Assembly (NCBI GenBank): GCA_028752905.1
Contig: JAQNBH010000008.1
Span: 2,594,025 to 2,658,024 of the forward strand
DNA: 64,000 nucleotides
Reading direction: 5' to 3'
From: Cladorhizidae sp. MBARI D1340-BT2
Lineage: Eukaryota > Porifera > Demospongiae > Poecilosclerida > Cladorhizidae
Positions within the stretch are counted from its first letter, which is position 1. Every line of letters begins with the position of its first letter. Positions 11,155-23,672 of the stretch are shown here, in pieces. The position numbers and the translations under genes were made by a program. The notes under the pieces are model-generated. The model ran no database searches. It saw only the letters and a list, made by a program, of their open reading frames with translations, and was not told the origin of the DNA.

Positions 11155-12700
11155 ATTCGAGAGTGGAATACTTCTCTGCTTTCCTTTATTCAGCTCTTGT
11201 TGCTACTTCCCCTGCTCCACTAGCTGCCAGTGATAAGCAGGATGGGGCATTCATTAATAAACTCCACACGTACCATCCCAAATTCAGCCGTTTGAACGTT
11301 GAATGACCTTTTCCAATCCGACCTGCTCGGGCTCGCAAACCTTTTGCAGTGGCCAAGGATCTGTGGATTATATTTACTTCTAGATAGTGATGGTGATGGT
11401 GATGGCCCATGCTCAAGTGACAGCTCAAACCATAAGTACCCTCGCACCCAACTTTAGAGCCACCAAGCTAGCAATGGTGTATGGCCGGCACAAAGGTGTT
11501 CCCAACCCAAGACCCACAGCTACTCTGACAGTGTTGTCGTCTATGCGAAAGCCATGATAAGAGATGGCGAGAGCATTTAGCCAGCACCAGACTCTGTCCC
11601 TCATGCAGCCAGTAAGCGTGGGTGCTTAGGTGGGTGCTTAAGTGCTCTGGCAAACTTCACTATCTCCTGCCAGGCTGTCTTGCTACTGGTCCCTCCACTT
11701 CTTTCATGATAATGTAGCTACTTCTATGCCCAGGGTGTCCTGGGAAAATGCAGACATCAGCTGATATAGGTACTTCATCCCAACAGTTCTGTATGCAATG
11801 TACTTCCTGCCATCCTCATGGAGAGTGCAAATGAAGGCTTGGTTACCCACCCTTTCTTGATGTTAGCAAAAGAGAAAATTGCTGCAAGCCTTGCAAGTGT
11901 CATGTCAGTCTTGCGCACTCCGTCCATTGTGCCTGTCCTGTCCATGCAGATCACAAAATCACTTCCTCCCAGTTTAAGGATTACAAAGTACCTCTTCTTG
12001 TCCTCAGACACCAAGAGGAGCTTCTCCTTGATGACCTTTCCTCGGACAAGGATCTACCATCTTCTGTAAGTCTATCTTGAGCCCCCAAGTAGTGTCACAG
12101 CCCTTCTCCCTTCTCCCCTTCCTTTTCTGTGCTTGCAGAAGTGTGGTCACCATCTCGTGGTCCAGCTTCCCTGCCGGCCATGAATCTCTAGCCTTTAAAG
12201 CCTATCTTAGAACGTCACAGAATGAGGCTGAAGTTGTACTGTAAAGTACCACTGTATTGATCCTGTCATCAGGAAGCCTTAGTAACTAAGGTTGCGCTAA
12301 ATATTTATGTACTTGCATAGTCTATTCTCGTTCCTGCAAAGAGTCTTGGCAGTGATATCCTTGTCAATGTAAAACCAGTCAAATGTATCCTTTAAACTCT
12401 CTTACTATTTTGTCCAAAGTTTTATCATCTGTCATTGGCTGAGTTTGTGGTTTACTACTAGATGAATACGACCCTTTACCATGGCAGTAACTGCTAGAAA
12501 CTACTCTTCTCTGTCTCTCCTCTTGTTCCTTCTATGTCTTCTCTTGAAGCTTAGATCGTCCTACCTGCTCTTTTCATAGCCAGACCTTCTTCCCTCTTCT
12601 TCTGGAATTACCTCATTTGTATTTGTTTCTTGTCAGTCATCTCTCTCTCTAACTTGTGAATGCTTCGCTCGTCGTCATATCTGCTGTCATCATCATCGTT
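11155..12700. other. unassigned; possibly further retroelement debris
   Basis: Minus-strand open frames at 11,186-11,447, 11,468-11,653 and 11,775-12,014 continue the orientation of the preceding RT remnant, but I do not recognise any domain in them. A (GGTGAT)n-like short repeat is near 11,388-11,405. Nothing else is supportable. Confidence 0.3.
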
Positions 12701-12719
12701 TCTCCCGTTTATCCTCTCC

Positions 12720-14770
12720 TAGAATATAGGCTGCCTACTGCTACTTGTGTCTGGTGATGTGGAAATTCATCCAGGTCCTAGTATTGCTAATGTCGTCAAG
12801 TGTGTATGTCTAGTGTTAGTTCTGATGAACGCGATATGATGCAATGTGAAATCTGCTCCAGTTGGTCTCACTGCAGCTGTGTTGGTATTCCCATTTCGCT
12901 TGCACAATCTTATCCATTTGTGTGCCCTCACTGCATAAAGGATTCTGTCTCTCTCTCTTTCACCCTGGTCACCCAATTTTGGATGCTGGAAGACAGCCTT
13001 ATGCTGTCACTCCAAAACATCTCAGTGGATGCATTACCCACCACTGTTCAGGCTGAATTTAATACCTTGTAAGAGTCGATTCCTCCTTTTCATCAGCCAT
13101 CTCAGCTTCTAATTCTCCACCTAATTCTTCTTCCCCCCATTCTCCTAACACAACTTCTCTCAACTGTTAAGTGTTGACATAATCCATCCTCCAAAATTGT
13201 CTGTTTCTCCAGTTTCCCCTCCAGTTTCCCCTCTTCGTACACATGATCAACTACCCCTTGTCACTAAGTCCAACTCCTTCAACTCTTCCACTTCCAATAT
13301 TCATTCTCCATCAAATAATTTTTTATCCTCTCGCCTTCCTCCAAGGCTTCCAAACATAGCTCACCATGCTCGTTGTCCTTACAAACCTCCTCTACTACCT
13401 ACTCCCATTTCCCCCTTTCCACCTCAAGGGCTCTTCCCTCATCTAAGGGATCAATCCCCTCTCCTAACCCTACCCCTCTGCCTACTCCCATTCATCCCTT
13501 ACCTACCCAATGGTTTCCCCCTCATTAAGAGATTGGCACCCTCCACCTGGCATCAACAATGGATGTCCCCAACAAAACCATTTGCCCACAAAACACCTTC
13601 CCCTCTCTCTTCCCCTCTACCCCAATCATCCCCCTATCGGTCCTCAGCAACTCACCTCACATCTTCATCCTGTGCAAAGATCAAACTATAATAAATAGAA
13701 CTAGAACTCATGACCTCAGACTATCAACACATAGGACCACTCTTCTGGGTCTACTTTTATCTCTTCTTTCACCATATCTCCTGCCTTTTCCCCCCAGCTA
13801 TCAATCCCATCTAAAAAAACACGAAGGACCTAAACCTTAACTTCAAAGTCCAAAATCTCTCTCTTAAAACCTCTCCTCTTCCATCTAATTCCACCTCTCG
13901 CTTCACCAGCCGATCTCTTAAGCTGTTTTCTTTCAATGCCTGCAGTCTCATATATGAATTAGATGAGTTGTCTCTACTCTGTAACAATTATCTTCCTGAT
14001 CTTGTTTGTGTGAATGAGACTTGGCTCTCACCAGACATTCTTAACAGTGAGATTTCTTTACCAAATTTTCTACTTTATCACCTAGATAGAAATCGCCACG
14101 GTGGTGTTGTTGCTATTTATGTACACTCTTCTTTACATGCTGTTCAGCCTTGAACTCCTTCTTCTCTCAGTCAAGGTGTTACAGGAATTTAGTTTTACAT
14201 TTGGAGCTATTTATAGAGCTCCTTCTTCTATAAATGATGTATTCCTCCTTTCAGGCACTCTAAGCGCTCTTTCACACAATGTGCTCTCTGGCCTGATCCT
14301 TACTGGAGACTTTAACATCAATGCTGATGTGTCCTGCTCATCTCTGCCTCTATCTCTTCAACTTTCTGCACTCTCAAGCAACTCGTGTCTTCTCCCACAC
14401 ACACCTCCCATTCTGGTTCAGCTCTATCATAGGCTTTGTCTTTGTTCCATCCCATGCTCATGCTTCTTTTTTGGTTCTGTTACCCGTATCCTCCTCTGAT
14501 CATGATAGCATCTTAATAGAAATCACCCTTCCTTCCCCCCTGCCTATTAGAAAATCTACCAAGCATTAAATCTGGTTGTATCATCTCGCTGACTTCGACA
14601 GAGTTGCCTATCTTCTTTCCTCCTTTCCCTGGGATCAACTCCTTTCTTCAGACCTTGATTTCTCCTGGAAAGCATTTAAAGGTAGATTTTCAGAAGTCAT
14701 TTTTCTCTTAAGCTCACTTTGCGCTAAAGAGAAAAGTGTGAGCGATTCAATCGAGATTTTGAAATGGACC
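12720..14770 (+). pseudogene. decayed non-LTR retrotransposon: 2A-like motif, PHD finger and AP endonuclease
   Basis: A plus-strand 5' portion of a CR1/L2-like element. At 12,741-12,779 the reading LLLVSGDVEIHPGP resembles the leader of many such elements. It is followed after one frame change by a PHD-type finger (12,800-12,955: MQCEICSSWSHCSCVG to FVCPHC). A proline/serine-rich region (13,197-13,700) follows. Then comes an endonuclease: FNACSLIYELDELSLLCNNY at about 13,932-13,991, VCVNETWLSPDI, LDRNRHGGVVAIYVHS, LTGDFNINADVS near 14,300, and SSDHDSILIEITLP near 14,495-14,535. Multiple frameshifts are present. The reverse transcriptase half is absent; the sequence breaks off near 14,770, where a different LINE begins. 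Confidence 0.82.
12756..12779 (+). other. 2A-like DVEIHPGP motif in the LINE leader
   Basis: The codons read D-V-E-I-H-P-G-P. The canonical ribosome-skipping 2A signature is D-V/I-E-x-N-P-G-P, so here His replaces Asn. 2A-like motifs near the N-terminus of non-LTR retrotransposon ORFs are known. Whether this variant is functional cannot be told from sequence. Confidence 0.6.
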
Positions 14771-14889
14771 TGGCTGCTGGGTGGTCACTCTCAAGAGCCT
14801 GAACTTAAAAACACGACCACCATCATTTTCTTTTATTCAGTTTAATTATCATTCTTTGTTAATCTATCAAGCAAATCAGTTGTTTTTGT

Positions 14890-17030
14890 ATTATTGTTTC
14901 TATTGTTATTTTTGCCGCATCTGGTTCACATGCTGGCCACTCTACATGATGTCGATGCTATTGAAAAAGAGATTGTAGCTGTTTCCCAACTGATCAGAAA
15001 TTATGCCCTCAACAACACCCTACATACAAAATCTAAAAAGAATCTAAAACAAAAGGCAACATCCATAATTTTGAAGATTCTATGCATTCTCAGTAAGGCA
15101 GCTTGGAAGAAGTAGAATCTGCTGGAAAACACAGATCTGGACCACTATTGAACATGATGGTAAATCATTTTGTCAGTAGATGTCATGCCAAAAGTGAAAG
15201 GCGTGATATTAAAAACAGAGATCAGTTGTTCAAGATCAAAAACCAGAGAAGATTTGCAGACCGAAGCATAAATCTACATGACAAAATACATGACAAAAAC
15301 TATGTGTTGATGGCAGGTTAGTCACTGGCGAAGATGAACTTTTTCAGTGCTGGAAGAATCATTTTGCTGTGCTCATGCTCTAAACTTGGACATGGAATTC
15401 ACCATACAATATGTGGAGGGTGTTGTAAGCAGACTGGAAAGAGCGCTAGCATTGACGGACTTCAACCTGAATGTCTGAAATACAGGGGTCCTGTTTTGGT
15501 ATAATGTGGTTGGTTTGTAACCTTAATGCTATTTTTAAGCTCGAAGTAATTTCCCCAAGCCTGAAATTAGCTGTGGTTATACCGGGAAGGGAACATGATC
15601 CTCTAGAACCCAAAAACTACAGAGGCGTATCTATCACTTCCATCCTGTCTAAATGCAATTATTTTATGTCCTGAGCCCCTCTTCACAGAAAGTGATTTTC
15701 AATGTCCCTCACAAACTGCCTATAAGAAATGTGTGTCATGCCCCATTGATGCTATCTTGAGGCTATTCTCAAATTGTTGTGGGATGGTGATGAACCTTAC
15801 CTTACCTTGAGAAAGCCTTTGATAACATTGAATATGATGTTCTCTTTGCACTTACATTCAATAGGCAAGTGCTAGCATCTTATTAAAAATTGGTACACCA
15901 ACTCTCACAGTGTAGTCAAATTTCCATAGATTACCTCTGCCTCGGGGCGTGAAGCAGGGCTCAGTTTTGTTTCCAACACTGACTATTGCCATGGACTCGC
16001 TTCTTTATTGAAGAGCACTGGGCATGGGTCTGGACTTGAGGTTGGCTCAACTGCCCTTGCTGATGATATTCAAGCTGCTAGCTGCAATGGTAGCTAACCT
16101 ATAAACACCTTCGCCAATATTAATTATCTGAAACTCAACAGCAGGAAGACTGAATTTATACACTTCTTTAGACATCACTTTACTCCTAGATATTGCTGGC
16201 AACTCCATTCAGTCTCAGCCTAAGGTGGAAGCATAACCTTTCCCCATGCAGTTCTCTACCTCTAAGGCCCTATGGTTCAATTAAAGCTTTTCATGGTGGT
16301 AAAGTGTATCCTCTATCTAACGAAAGTCCTTTTGAGATTCCACTCTTACTCTATGGATGTGAGACTTGAATACTAACAACATCACTTCTGGTCAAGCTTG
16401 AAAACTTTCAATCTGAGATTGGGAGGTGCACACTGGGTAAATCATCATGCTTACATAACTCCACTCATGACCTTCGTTGGCCATCATTGCAGCAAGAATA
16501 TGAATTTAAAAAACTAACCTTCTTCTCCTCCCTTCTAGTGTCTGATTGCTGTAAAATAAGTGCTTGTGTGTGGTGGCTGAAGATATTGAGAACATCAGTT
16601 TGGTGCAGCAGATTTGGTTTGAACATGAACTACATGTTCTTCTGCTATTGATAAACTTTCCATAAACTGATGACTGATTCAGACTAGGAATGTACTTTGT
16701 CAAAAGCAAGTTTCATCTATTGCTGAAACACGTCACTTCATCTTCTACCATTGCATTGGTGCTATATGTGGGGTCAGGCTTTAGACCTCGTCTTTGGGGG
16801 ACTAACTTTCTCAGTCATTATTCATATGTCTCACCACACCAGTCTTTGGGGATCGTTTATGCTACCTGTATAAATCTAGCATTCCAACACCAATGTCATA
16901 TTCTGAGCACATCTGCTCTGTGCACATTGACTTTGACTCTGTATCTCTATCCTCCTTCATTTTAGGGGAAGAAGGGAGTAAACTCTTTCAGATGGCTCAA
17001 AAACTTCCCTTATGAACTGGTCTTTTGATT
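14890..17030 (+). pseudogene. second decayed non-LTR retrotransposon (RT plus C-terminal region)
   Basis: This remnant follows the 12.7-kb element in the same orientation but is of a different family. Frames give DVDAIEKEIVAVSQLIRNYA (14,950-15,005), RRDIKNRDQLFKIKNQRRFA (15,205-15,260), and LKLAVVIPGREHDPLEPKNY followed by RGVSITSILSK (15,555-15,660), which is RT fingers. PRGVKQGSVL follows near 15,940-15,970. ALADDIQAA (the YxDD box, as LADD) lies near 16,056-16,073. A thumb region with LLYGCET at about 16,345 and LVKLENFQSEIGRCTLGKSS at about 16,390-16,445 comes next. The tail is at 16,560-16,965. Many frameshifts and stops are present. No polymerase-competent frame remains. Confidence 0.75.
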
Positions 17031-18056
17031 GTTTACTTGTCATGTATATATATCACACACACACACATGTCCCTTGTTTATTTACTAATCTATCCTGAAG
17101 AGGGCTATTGCTTGAAAACCTTCGAAACCTGAAACAAAACGCCTATGATGCCAAGTACTGCGCCATTAATTTCGGATTGGTCTATAACCATGCTGAACTA
17201 GTGTATAAAATTTCATAAAAATCCATCCTAAGTTTTTGCATAATCTTGCTAACCGACAGACAGACTAACAAACAAACAAACCAGGGCATAATCATAACCT
17301 CCTTGGGATAGGTCAATATGTAGTAATTAGAAGGGAGGTCCTTACCCCTAACCATCCCCCCCCCCTCCCTTTCTCAGGATGCACCACTGCTGTTTATATG
17401 GCCAAACAGTTGACCTGGTTGTAGGTCTGGAATCCTGCTTCATTGTCATCATTTTAGCTAATTTCATGTAGTGCCAGGATAATGCCATGAGGAAGCAATG
17501 AATTTTTTTTTAACCTCTGTGTGGTTAAACAGTTAGCTTGGTTGCCACTCTGAACCTCAGATATGTTGTCACCATTCTGTTATCTCATCCTTGCCATGCC
17601 CACATCCGCTTGTTTCATGTAATCCTGTAAGCATGTGTCTTAGTATACTCTGTACATCCCAGACTCCTCTTCCCTCCCCCCCCCCCCACTGCACCACCCT
17701 CCTAACCCCCACGGCACCATCCTCCTAACCCTCTAGATGCATAGGTCTATCAAGTGGACCATTTTGACAACACCTATACATTATTTACAACCAATATTCT
17801 ATTGCTCTTTGTCACTTGGGCCTCCATCCTGCTCAACCATTGCAAAATTCTCACACAGTCACTAAAACTTTACTTATATGAATAGGCACTGCTGCAATAG
17901 GGCATGACAGAGTTAATTTTGGGAGATATATGTTGGAAGTGCAGACATGTTTTTGTTAGGTGGTGCATAATGTAGATTTTTGAATTACCTAGTTGTCCAC
18001 TCCCTTTCTGCAAACCAACAGGCAATTTTGATAACTGGTATCTTCCTAGTAAGATC
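17031..18056. other. no recognisable gene; poly-C tracts and CA microsatellite
   Basis: Contains a short (CA)n run at about 17,053-17,066 and several poly-C tracts (near 17,358, 17,679). No frame is recognisable. Confidence 0.4.
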
Positions 18057-19423
18057 AACCTGTGTTGGTGTCGTTGAGGATGCTCTGGCATTTTCTGCTC
18101 ACTCCTAAATGTTCGTTGTTGAGGCATTTCTTGTAGCGACTTCCTCAACATCAACTTAAATTTCTTCTCGATGTTCTGACTAGATGCTCTACCTTCATCA
18201 AGAGTGATTTGTTACAGTGATGCTTCTCGTTGACTTCACCTCGTTCTCATTGTTCGGTGGATTCCTGCAGCCTTGGACCTGGCAGCAAGTGTGTGTACCA
18301 GGCCTAGTCTGCATTCCACATCTACACTTCCCCAACTACACCACCACAGCTGTTTATCTTGTCACAGGATGATTGTATTAAGCTACTCTTCCTTGATATC
18401 AATGCTTTCACTTTGAAAACTAAATCACATCAAATCACCTTCTCAATAATCGACTTCAATTTTTATTCACTCGATGTTTCAACTAGATGCTCTAGTAATT
18501 CAATTTTTTAAATCTATTTGATAGTGATATTTGATAGTGATATTGAGCTATGTGAATCATATATTTCCATTTTGGTCTTTTTTCATTAATTAGGCAGTGA
18601 AAACTATGTTTTAATTTGCCCCCAAAAATATCACTGAATATTATAGTAAAAAATACCTACAGAAATCAAGTCAGTTCGTAAGTTATATGGTAATTATGGT
18701 TAGAACTTAGCTATATAAAATGCTGATTGATCACTGAATTAGTCAGAGCAATGTATGTATATGGCGAGTGATCACACTATTTCCATTCACAACTTGTAAG
18801 TTCAAGTATATATGAAAATGCCAAATTATTCTCAGTGACATCGAAACTAACAACCATGAGTTTTATTCCATTATTGTCCGGCCAAATAACTCACATGTAT
18901 ATTATTTAAAGAGTAGTTTTACATCACAATATCTCAATACATGATTTTGTTATTAAAACTACTTTGCTGACAAGGAGACTGACCAGCCAAATTACTCCCA
19001 GTATATTTTACAGATGATTCGCCTTCCTTACATTGCTGACAATTCCATGCTTCATTTAGGTTAGAGAAATGTCAGGACACAATTGATGGTACTATCCATT
19101 ACATGAACATACCATGCCCCCTCCCCCCCCCATTACATGAACATACCATGCCACCCCGGGGGCATGGGCATGGGTCAGCCATCATTAGTGTTTTCCTGTC
19201 TGACAACTTCCACTGGAAAAGAAGTAATATGTCTGGAAGAGCTGGTGATGCATCTTGCTCTGGTCGACTGCTGCAACTGCAAAAAAGAATCCCACAGTTA
19301 TATTTCTTTTTTAATGGCGAGATGGATTTCAGATTAAAATTCCATCACAAGAACCAATGAAAAGAACAAACAGTGTATTGGTGTCATTGATAAACGTATT
19401 TTTTAACAATTTGCAAAAAATAA

Positions 19424-19462
<39 letters not shown>

Positions 19463-19972
19463 TGCAAATGTACTTGGAAAAAGTGTAAAACAATAGCTAA
19501 ATGATAAAATCAGTAGCTATTTTATTATATCTCAGCAGAGATAAAATGTCCTACTGTTTCTGGTAGAGAGACTGTTGTTGTATAACCACACCATCACCTT
19601 GGAAGTATTTGAGACACAAACCCTGTGCCACCAGTATTCATGATCGGTGCATAATACTGAAACTGGAGTTCCTATGAGTCAGCCTCCACTCTCCAGTACT
19701 AAATATTCAACTGGCTAAAGGCCCCCTATCTTTGGAAATTTTATATAATGTATGTCCTGTGCCATCGATGTGGCATATATATCATTGATGATTATTATTC
19801 AACACTCAGTCAGAAGTTAACAATCGTCATAAAATTCAGTTTTTAAAATTACTGCAAAAATCAGTAGCTATTGTATTATACCTCAACAGAGAGATTGTAA
19901 GCAAAATGACCTACATTCTTCGTATGTTCTCCAACCCTACTCCAGAGTGGAGAGGTATAACAAAGTCTGTAG
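18057..19972 (+). repeat. large duplicated block R1, copy C
   Basis: The block starts at AACCTGTGTTGGTGTCGTTG. It is colinear, with indels, with 28,238-29,936 (copy A) and 62,662-64,000 (copy B, cut by the window end). It contains a conserved segment at 19,200-19,360 (GGTGATGCATCTTGCTCTGG) that stays open in all three copies on the plus strand (SGRAGDASCSGRLLQLQKR). That may be chance or an old coding remnant. It ends with AACAAAGTCTGTAG, after which copies A and C diverge. No protein family is recognised. Confidence 0.8.
19424..19462. repeat. (ATA)n microsatellite
   Basis: About 13 consecutive AAT/ATA triplets inside block R1 copy C. They are absent from copies A and B at the corresponding point, so the expansion is copy-specific. 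Confidence 0.9.
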
Positions 19973-20795
19973 CTGATATCTCATTCTAAACAAACTCTCA
20001 GTTGCCATGACCTAGTTTATAGAGTGGTTCCTTGCTTATCCAGTCATTGAAGTTCCAGGCAACTAGGTCTACCTGACAGGTTGGTGGAGTGGGGAGAGGG
20101 GGGTTTGCATTTATGTATTTATTATAGGGTCTAATAAATGGTTTGTACAGGTGATCTATAAGTAGGGGAGTGAGTGACTTGGACGTTGTTAAGAATATAT
20201 GTTTATAGAGACATTAAGCATATTATTTGAAAGTACTAACAATATGATACCAAAATTACCTGCACAAAAAAGAGGGGTGAAGTTATGATTATTACAACAC
20301 CCACACCCACATCCCCCAACCCCCCACCACACACACCCACACACTCACACCAAAAAAGAAAGGATGTTAGACCAGAAACACTTGTGGTTAGATGAACCTA
20401 AACCAAGAGTGTAGAAAAACTATAAATAAATTGTGGTTACAAATTTGGCGCTTCATAGATTCTGCGTACTTCAATGAATGCATTTGACAAATTGCTCAAA
20501 ATTGTTTGTGTGCTCTCTTTGGAAACTAAGCACTTAGCCTGTAATGGCCTCATGCATATCAAATATCTTCCTTCCCAGCCGGTCTCATTTTCAGTGGCCC
20601 CTTTGACCCACCTCGTCACTTTTTAGTGCCTAATGAAAATACTCATCGTATAGAAGTCTACCTCTTGGGCCACAGATAGTAATTTCAGCTGACTATTATA
20701 ACACTTTCCAACACACTTGCAAGTTCAGCACTCAGATTTTGTCGAACTCCCACTTTAGCTGCAGATCATTTTGTACCAAAAGAGAGCACAACATC
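19973..20795 (+). repeat. duplicated block R2, copy 1
   Basis: Colinear with 33,132-34,150. Both start near CATTCTAAACAAACTCTCAG, run through TTCCTTGCTTATCCAGTCAT, a CA/CCCAC-rich tract, and copies of interspersed family X, and end after ACAACATCTTA. Copy 1 lacks the foldback element present in copy 2 at 33,171-33,325 and so shows a near-empty site (about 20,005-20,020). Non-coding. Confidence 0.8.
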
Positions 20796-22792
20796 TTAAG
20801 CTTAGCATTGGGGGATTGAAGAGGGGAAATGCATCCGTCTTTGCTGAAGTTCCAAACTTGTTCTGCATCAGTGGATGAATAGCATGGAGTGAAGTCCAGA
20901 ACCATTATATATGGAGGCACAAATCCTTAAAGACAGCTTTTTTAATAGTCTAGAATAATGTTTTAGATTCAGCTACAGTGGAGAAATTAATAGTGTAGAA
21001 GATTACTATATAAACTTGCAATATTCTCAGAATCAGGTTCCCCATCTTAATTTTGCATACCTTGTCCCATCAGATTATTAATGTGTCTTGTGTCAATAAA
21101 ACATGTGACATGTGAGCCACCCACACACCGCCAGTGAGCCTCTCATTATTATATCCAAGACATCAATGTTCATCGAGTTCAATCATCATTCTGACAGGAG
21201 GTACGATTTGTTGGGGGGTTTTGCAGAAAAGAATGCAAAAGGAACAGTGAATATATTTTACCCAGAGCATTGCTGCATCAATTTCTCTGTAATTGATCCT
21301 CTTGCTACTGATCCGTCAATTTGTGATTAAGATGGAGTCATATATATATACAAGAACAGCACAAATCACATTACTGGTTTTAAGCTTCTTACTTAAAATG
21401 ATTGAGGTTGCAGCTATCCAAACAAAGCCTAGCTTGTTGGTGAGATCTGAAATTCCATCAAACCTTACATGAAGACCAGCTCAATTAAAAGACCATCGCT
21501 CTCTCATAGGTAGTAAAGTACATGGGGAAATGGAAAATGTAAGAAAGTGTCGAGTTGCTATTGTTTCAAGATACTCACTTGTGAGTGATTTGTGTTGTGC
21601 AATCACCTTGCATCAAGTCCTGCCTCAGTGACAAGATCTCATTAATAATAACACTTGTATTCTGCCTGCCAAACAAATTCTCCTATTGCAGATGCTACAG
21701 CTAGCCCTAGTTCTAATCGTGTTCTCTGCACTCCATCCAGCTCACCCCTTTGTCTCTATTTCAACTTCAGGTTGACTGTCTTCTTGGCAGTTAAACACAC
21801 CAAGACCTCAATCATGTGCAATCCTGTATTTACTCTTCCTATTACTCAGTCTACTGTTCCACTGAAACAATACATGGTAGTCTTATGATAAAGACCAAAG
21901 CTATGCAATATATAATAAGGGAGGGACACTCTTCTTCTATCGAATCCACAAAAATACCCACAAACATAGAATAAATATGGTTCAGCCAGAGCTAAACACA
22001 TTCTTGTCCATTAACATTACTTCAAGAAGCTGTTTCTGGATGAGACATGAGAGGGGAGCATTTTGGTTGCAGTACAAGACTCAGTTGAAGGTAAATAGAC
22101 TTGCCCAAACATTTAGTTGTAACTGAATCATAGCTGAGGAATCAGTTTTTCAGTCACTGATACGGTCATAAAAATCATTATTTTAGCAGATGATTTCGAT
22201 ATAAATTGGTCTTGTATGATGATTTTCTTCTAACTCCATTAAGGTGTATCTCAAAATCAGCTTTTGCAGTCCCCCCCACCCCACCCCTCCCTCATTTCAA
22301 CCGGAATGCTTTGATCTTCATCAGGGCAACTGTATTTTATGTGAAACTGACTTGTCCAAATACTCAAGTGGATAAGCACAGTAACTTATCAGACAGAGCC
22401 ATTATGTGTGCAAGGTCTCGAGAGTTGAGACCCTGCAATTGGGTAGCTCCAGCCCTATATGCGTATCTTAACTGAAACAACTGATCCTTTCAGCACCTCC
22501 TTCACAAACAATCCACCAAATATTTGTCTCTGACTTTCCAAGTTCTCCCTTCCTGCCTTGTGCTCCTTGGTCCAGGTCTCCAGCCTCCTTCTTATCTTCT
22601 CAATAGACACTTTCCCACAGCTGCAAGCAATTCCATACACAATGGACGACTTTGTTGTATTGAGATTGCAATTTATCTTCAAACCTGAAAGCTGGATCTC
22701 AAAGTTATTCCTGATTTGAATACTTCCTGTGATATTAAATTTTCCACTAACACATCAGATCTCCTCACTTGGCCTGCCATATAGGAGATGAT
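20796..22792. other. no recognisable gene
   Basis: Short open frames only (for example 21,655-21,888 and 22,206-22,475), with no recognised domains. It contains a poly-C tract near 22,270-22,290. Confidence 0.4.
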
Positions 22793-23120
22793 TGTGATGG
22801 ATTGACTTACTATCTTTTGTGTATTTTATATCTTATTTGTGTTTGTGTGTAACTTGAGGTTAGTCTAGCTAAGGTTTGTGATCAGGCTTACTGAGATCCT
22901 GCAGGACCTTGCTCAAACCTGCAAGATACTACTGCAAGTTCAGGCTAGCACCTTTTCCAAGAACACTTTCTGCTGGTATAAAAAGACTGTGTCCATATCT
23001 GTTCTGTGTCTGCTCTGGTGCTGTTCCATTATTGGATTGTTGTCTGTTGTCATCGCTGCTGTAATAATTTATTGGACCATCATTACACTTCTCTGAAGCC
23101 TCGGCTATGATTTCATCACA
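22793..23120 (+). mobile_element. lone 328-bp LTR
   Basis: Begins TGTGATG and ends CATCACA, a perfect 7-bp terminal inversion with the TG...CA ends typical of LTRs. A TATA box (TATAAAAAG) is at 22,977-22,985, within the right half. Immediately after it lies a primer-binding-site-like sequence (23,123-23,140). No internal gag/pol and no second LTR are visible in the window, so this is a truncated 5' end of an LTR retrotransposon. The assignment rests on structure, not on a homologous copy. Confidence 0.65.
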
Positions 23121-23122
23121 TT

Positions 23123-23140
23123 TGTTGGCAGCAGTGGGAT
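23123..23140 (+). other. putative primer-binding site of the lone LTR
   Basis: TGTTGGCAGCAGTGGGAT matches 16 of 18 bases of the tRNA-Leu-complementary primer-binding site found in the intact gypsy element of this window (TGGTGGCAGCGGTGGGAT). It starts two bases after the LTR end. Confidence 0.55.
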
Positions 23141-23149
23141 CATTTCGCA

Positions 23150-23672
23150 GCAATGAGTTACACCCGAACCAGGCTTGCATCAGAAGAGTTACACCATAAC
23201 CAGGCTTGCATCAGAAGGAGCAATGAGTTACACCCAAACCAGGCTTGATCAAAAGGAGCAATGAGTTACGCCTAAACCAGGCTTGCATCAGAAGGAGCAA
23301 TGAGTTACACCCAAACCAGGCTTGATCAGAAGGAGCAATGAGTTACACCCAAACCAGGCTTGATCAGAAGGAGCAATGAGTTACACCCAAACCAGGCTTG
23401 ATCAGAAGGAGCAATGAGTTACACACAAGCCAGGCTTGTATCACAAGGAGCAATGAGTTACTCCCAAACCAGGCTTGATCAGAAGGAGCAATGAGTTACA
23501 CCTAAACCAGGCTTGCATCAGAAGGAGCAATGAGTTACACCCAAACCAGGCTTGCATCAGAAGGAGCAATGAGTTACATCTAAACCAGGCTTGTATCACA
23601 AGGAGCAATGAGTTACACCCAAACCAGGCTTGCATCAGAAGGAGCAATGAGTTACTCCCAAACCAGGCTTGG
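23150..23672. repeat. 39-bp minisatellite, array 1
   Basis: About 13 direct copies of a 39-bp unit (core AAGGAGCAATGAGTTACACC then CAAACCAGGCTTGCATCAG). Several copies are shortened to 37 bp (CTTGATCAG). Because 39 is a multiple of three, frames run open on both strands, but these are products of periodicity rather than evidence of genes. The array begins about 10 bases after the primer-binding site of the lone LTR. The same unit makes array 2 at 49,838-51,405. Confidence 0.95.

Noticed and set aside
11775..12014. VWA-like domain (FVICMDRTGTMDG) on the minus strand
   Set aside because: Superficial resemblance to a MIDAS motif; the rest of the fold is absent.
13197..13840. Overlapping Pro/Ser-rich ORFs as independent genes
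   Set aside because: They lie between the PHD finger and endonuclease of a decayed LINE and are best explained as its linker in shifted frames.
17870..18154. Minus ORF in block R1 (also at 62,701-62,763) as a gene
   Set aside because: The frame is not kept across the three R1 copies and no domain is recognised.
23150..23672. CRISPR-like array
   Set aside because: Units are contiguous without unique spacers, and the host is eukaryotic.
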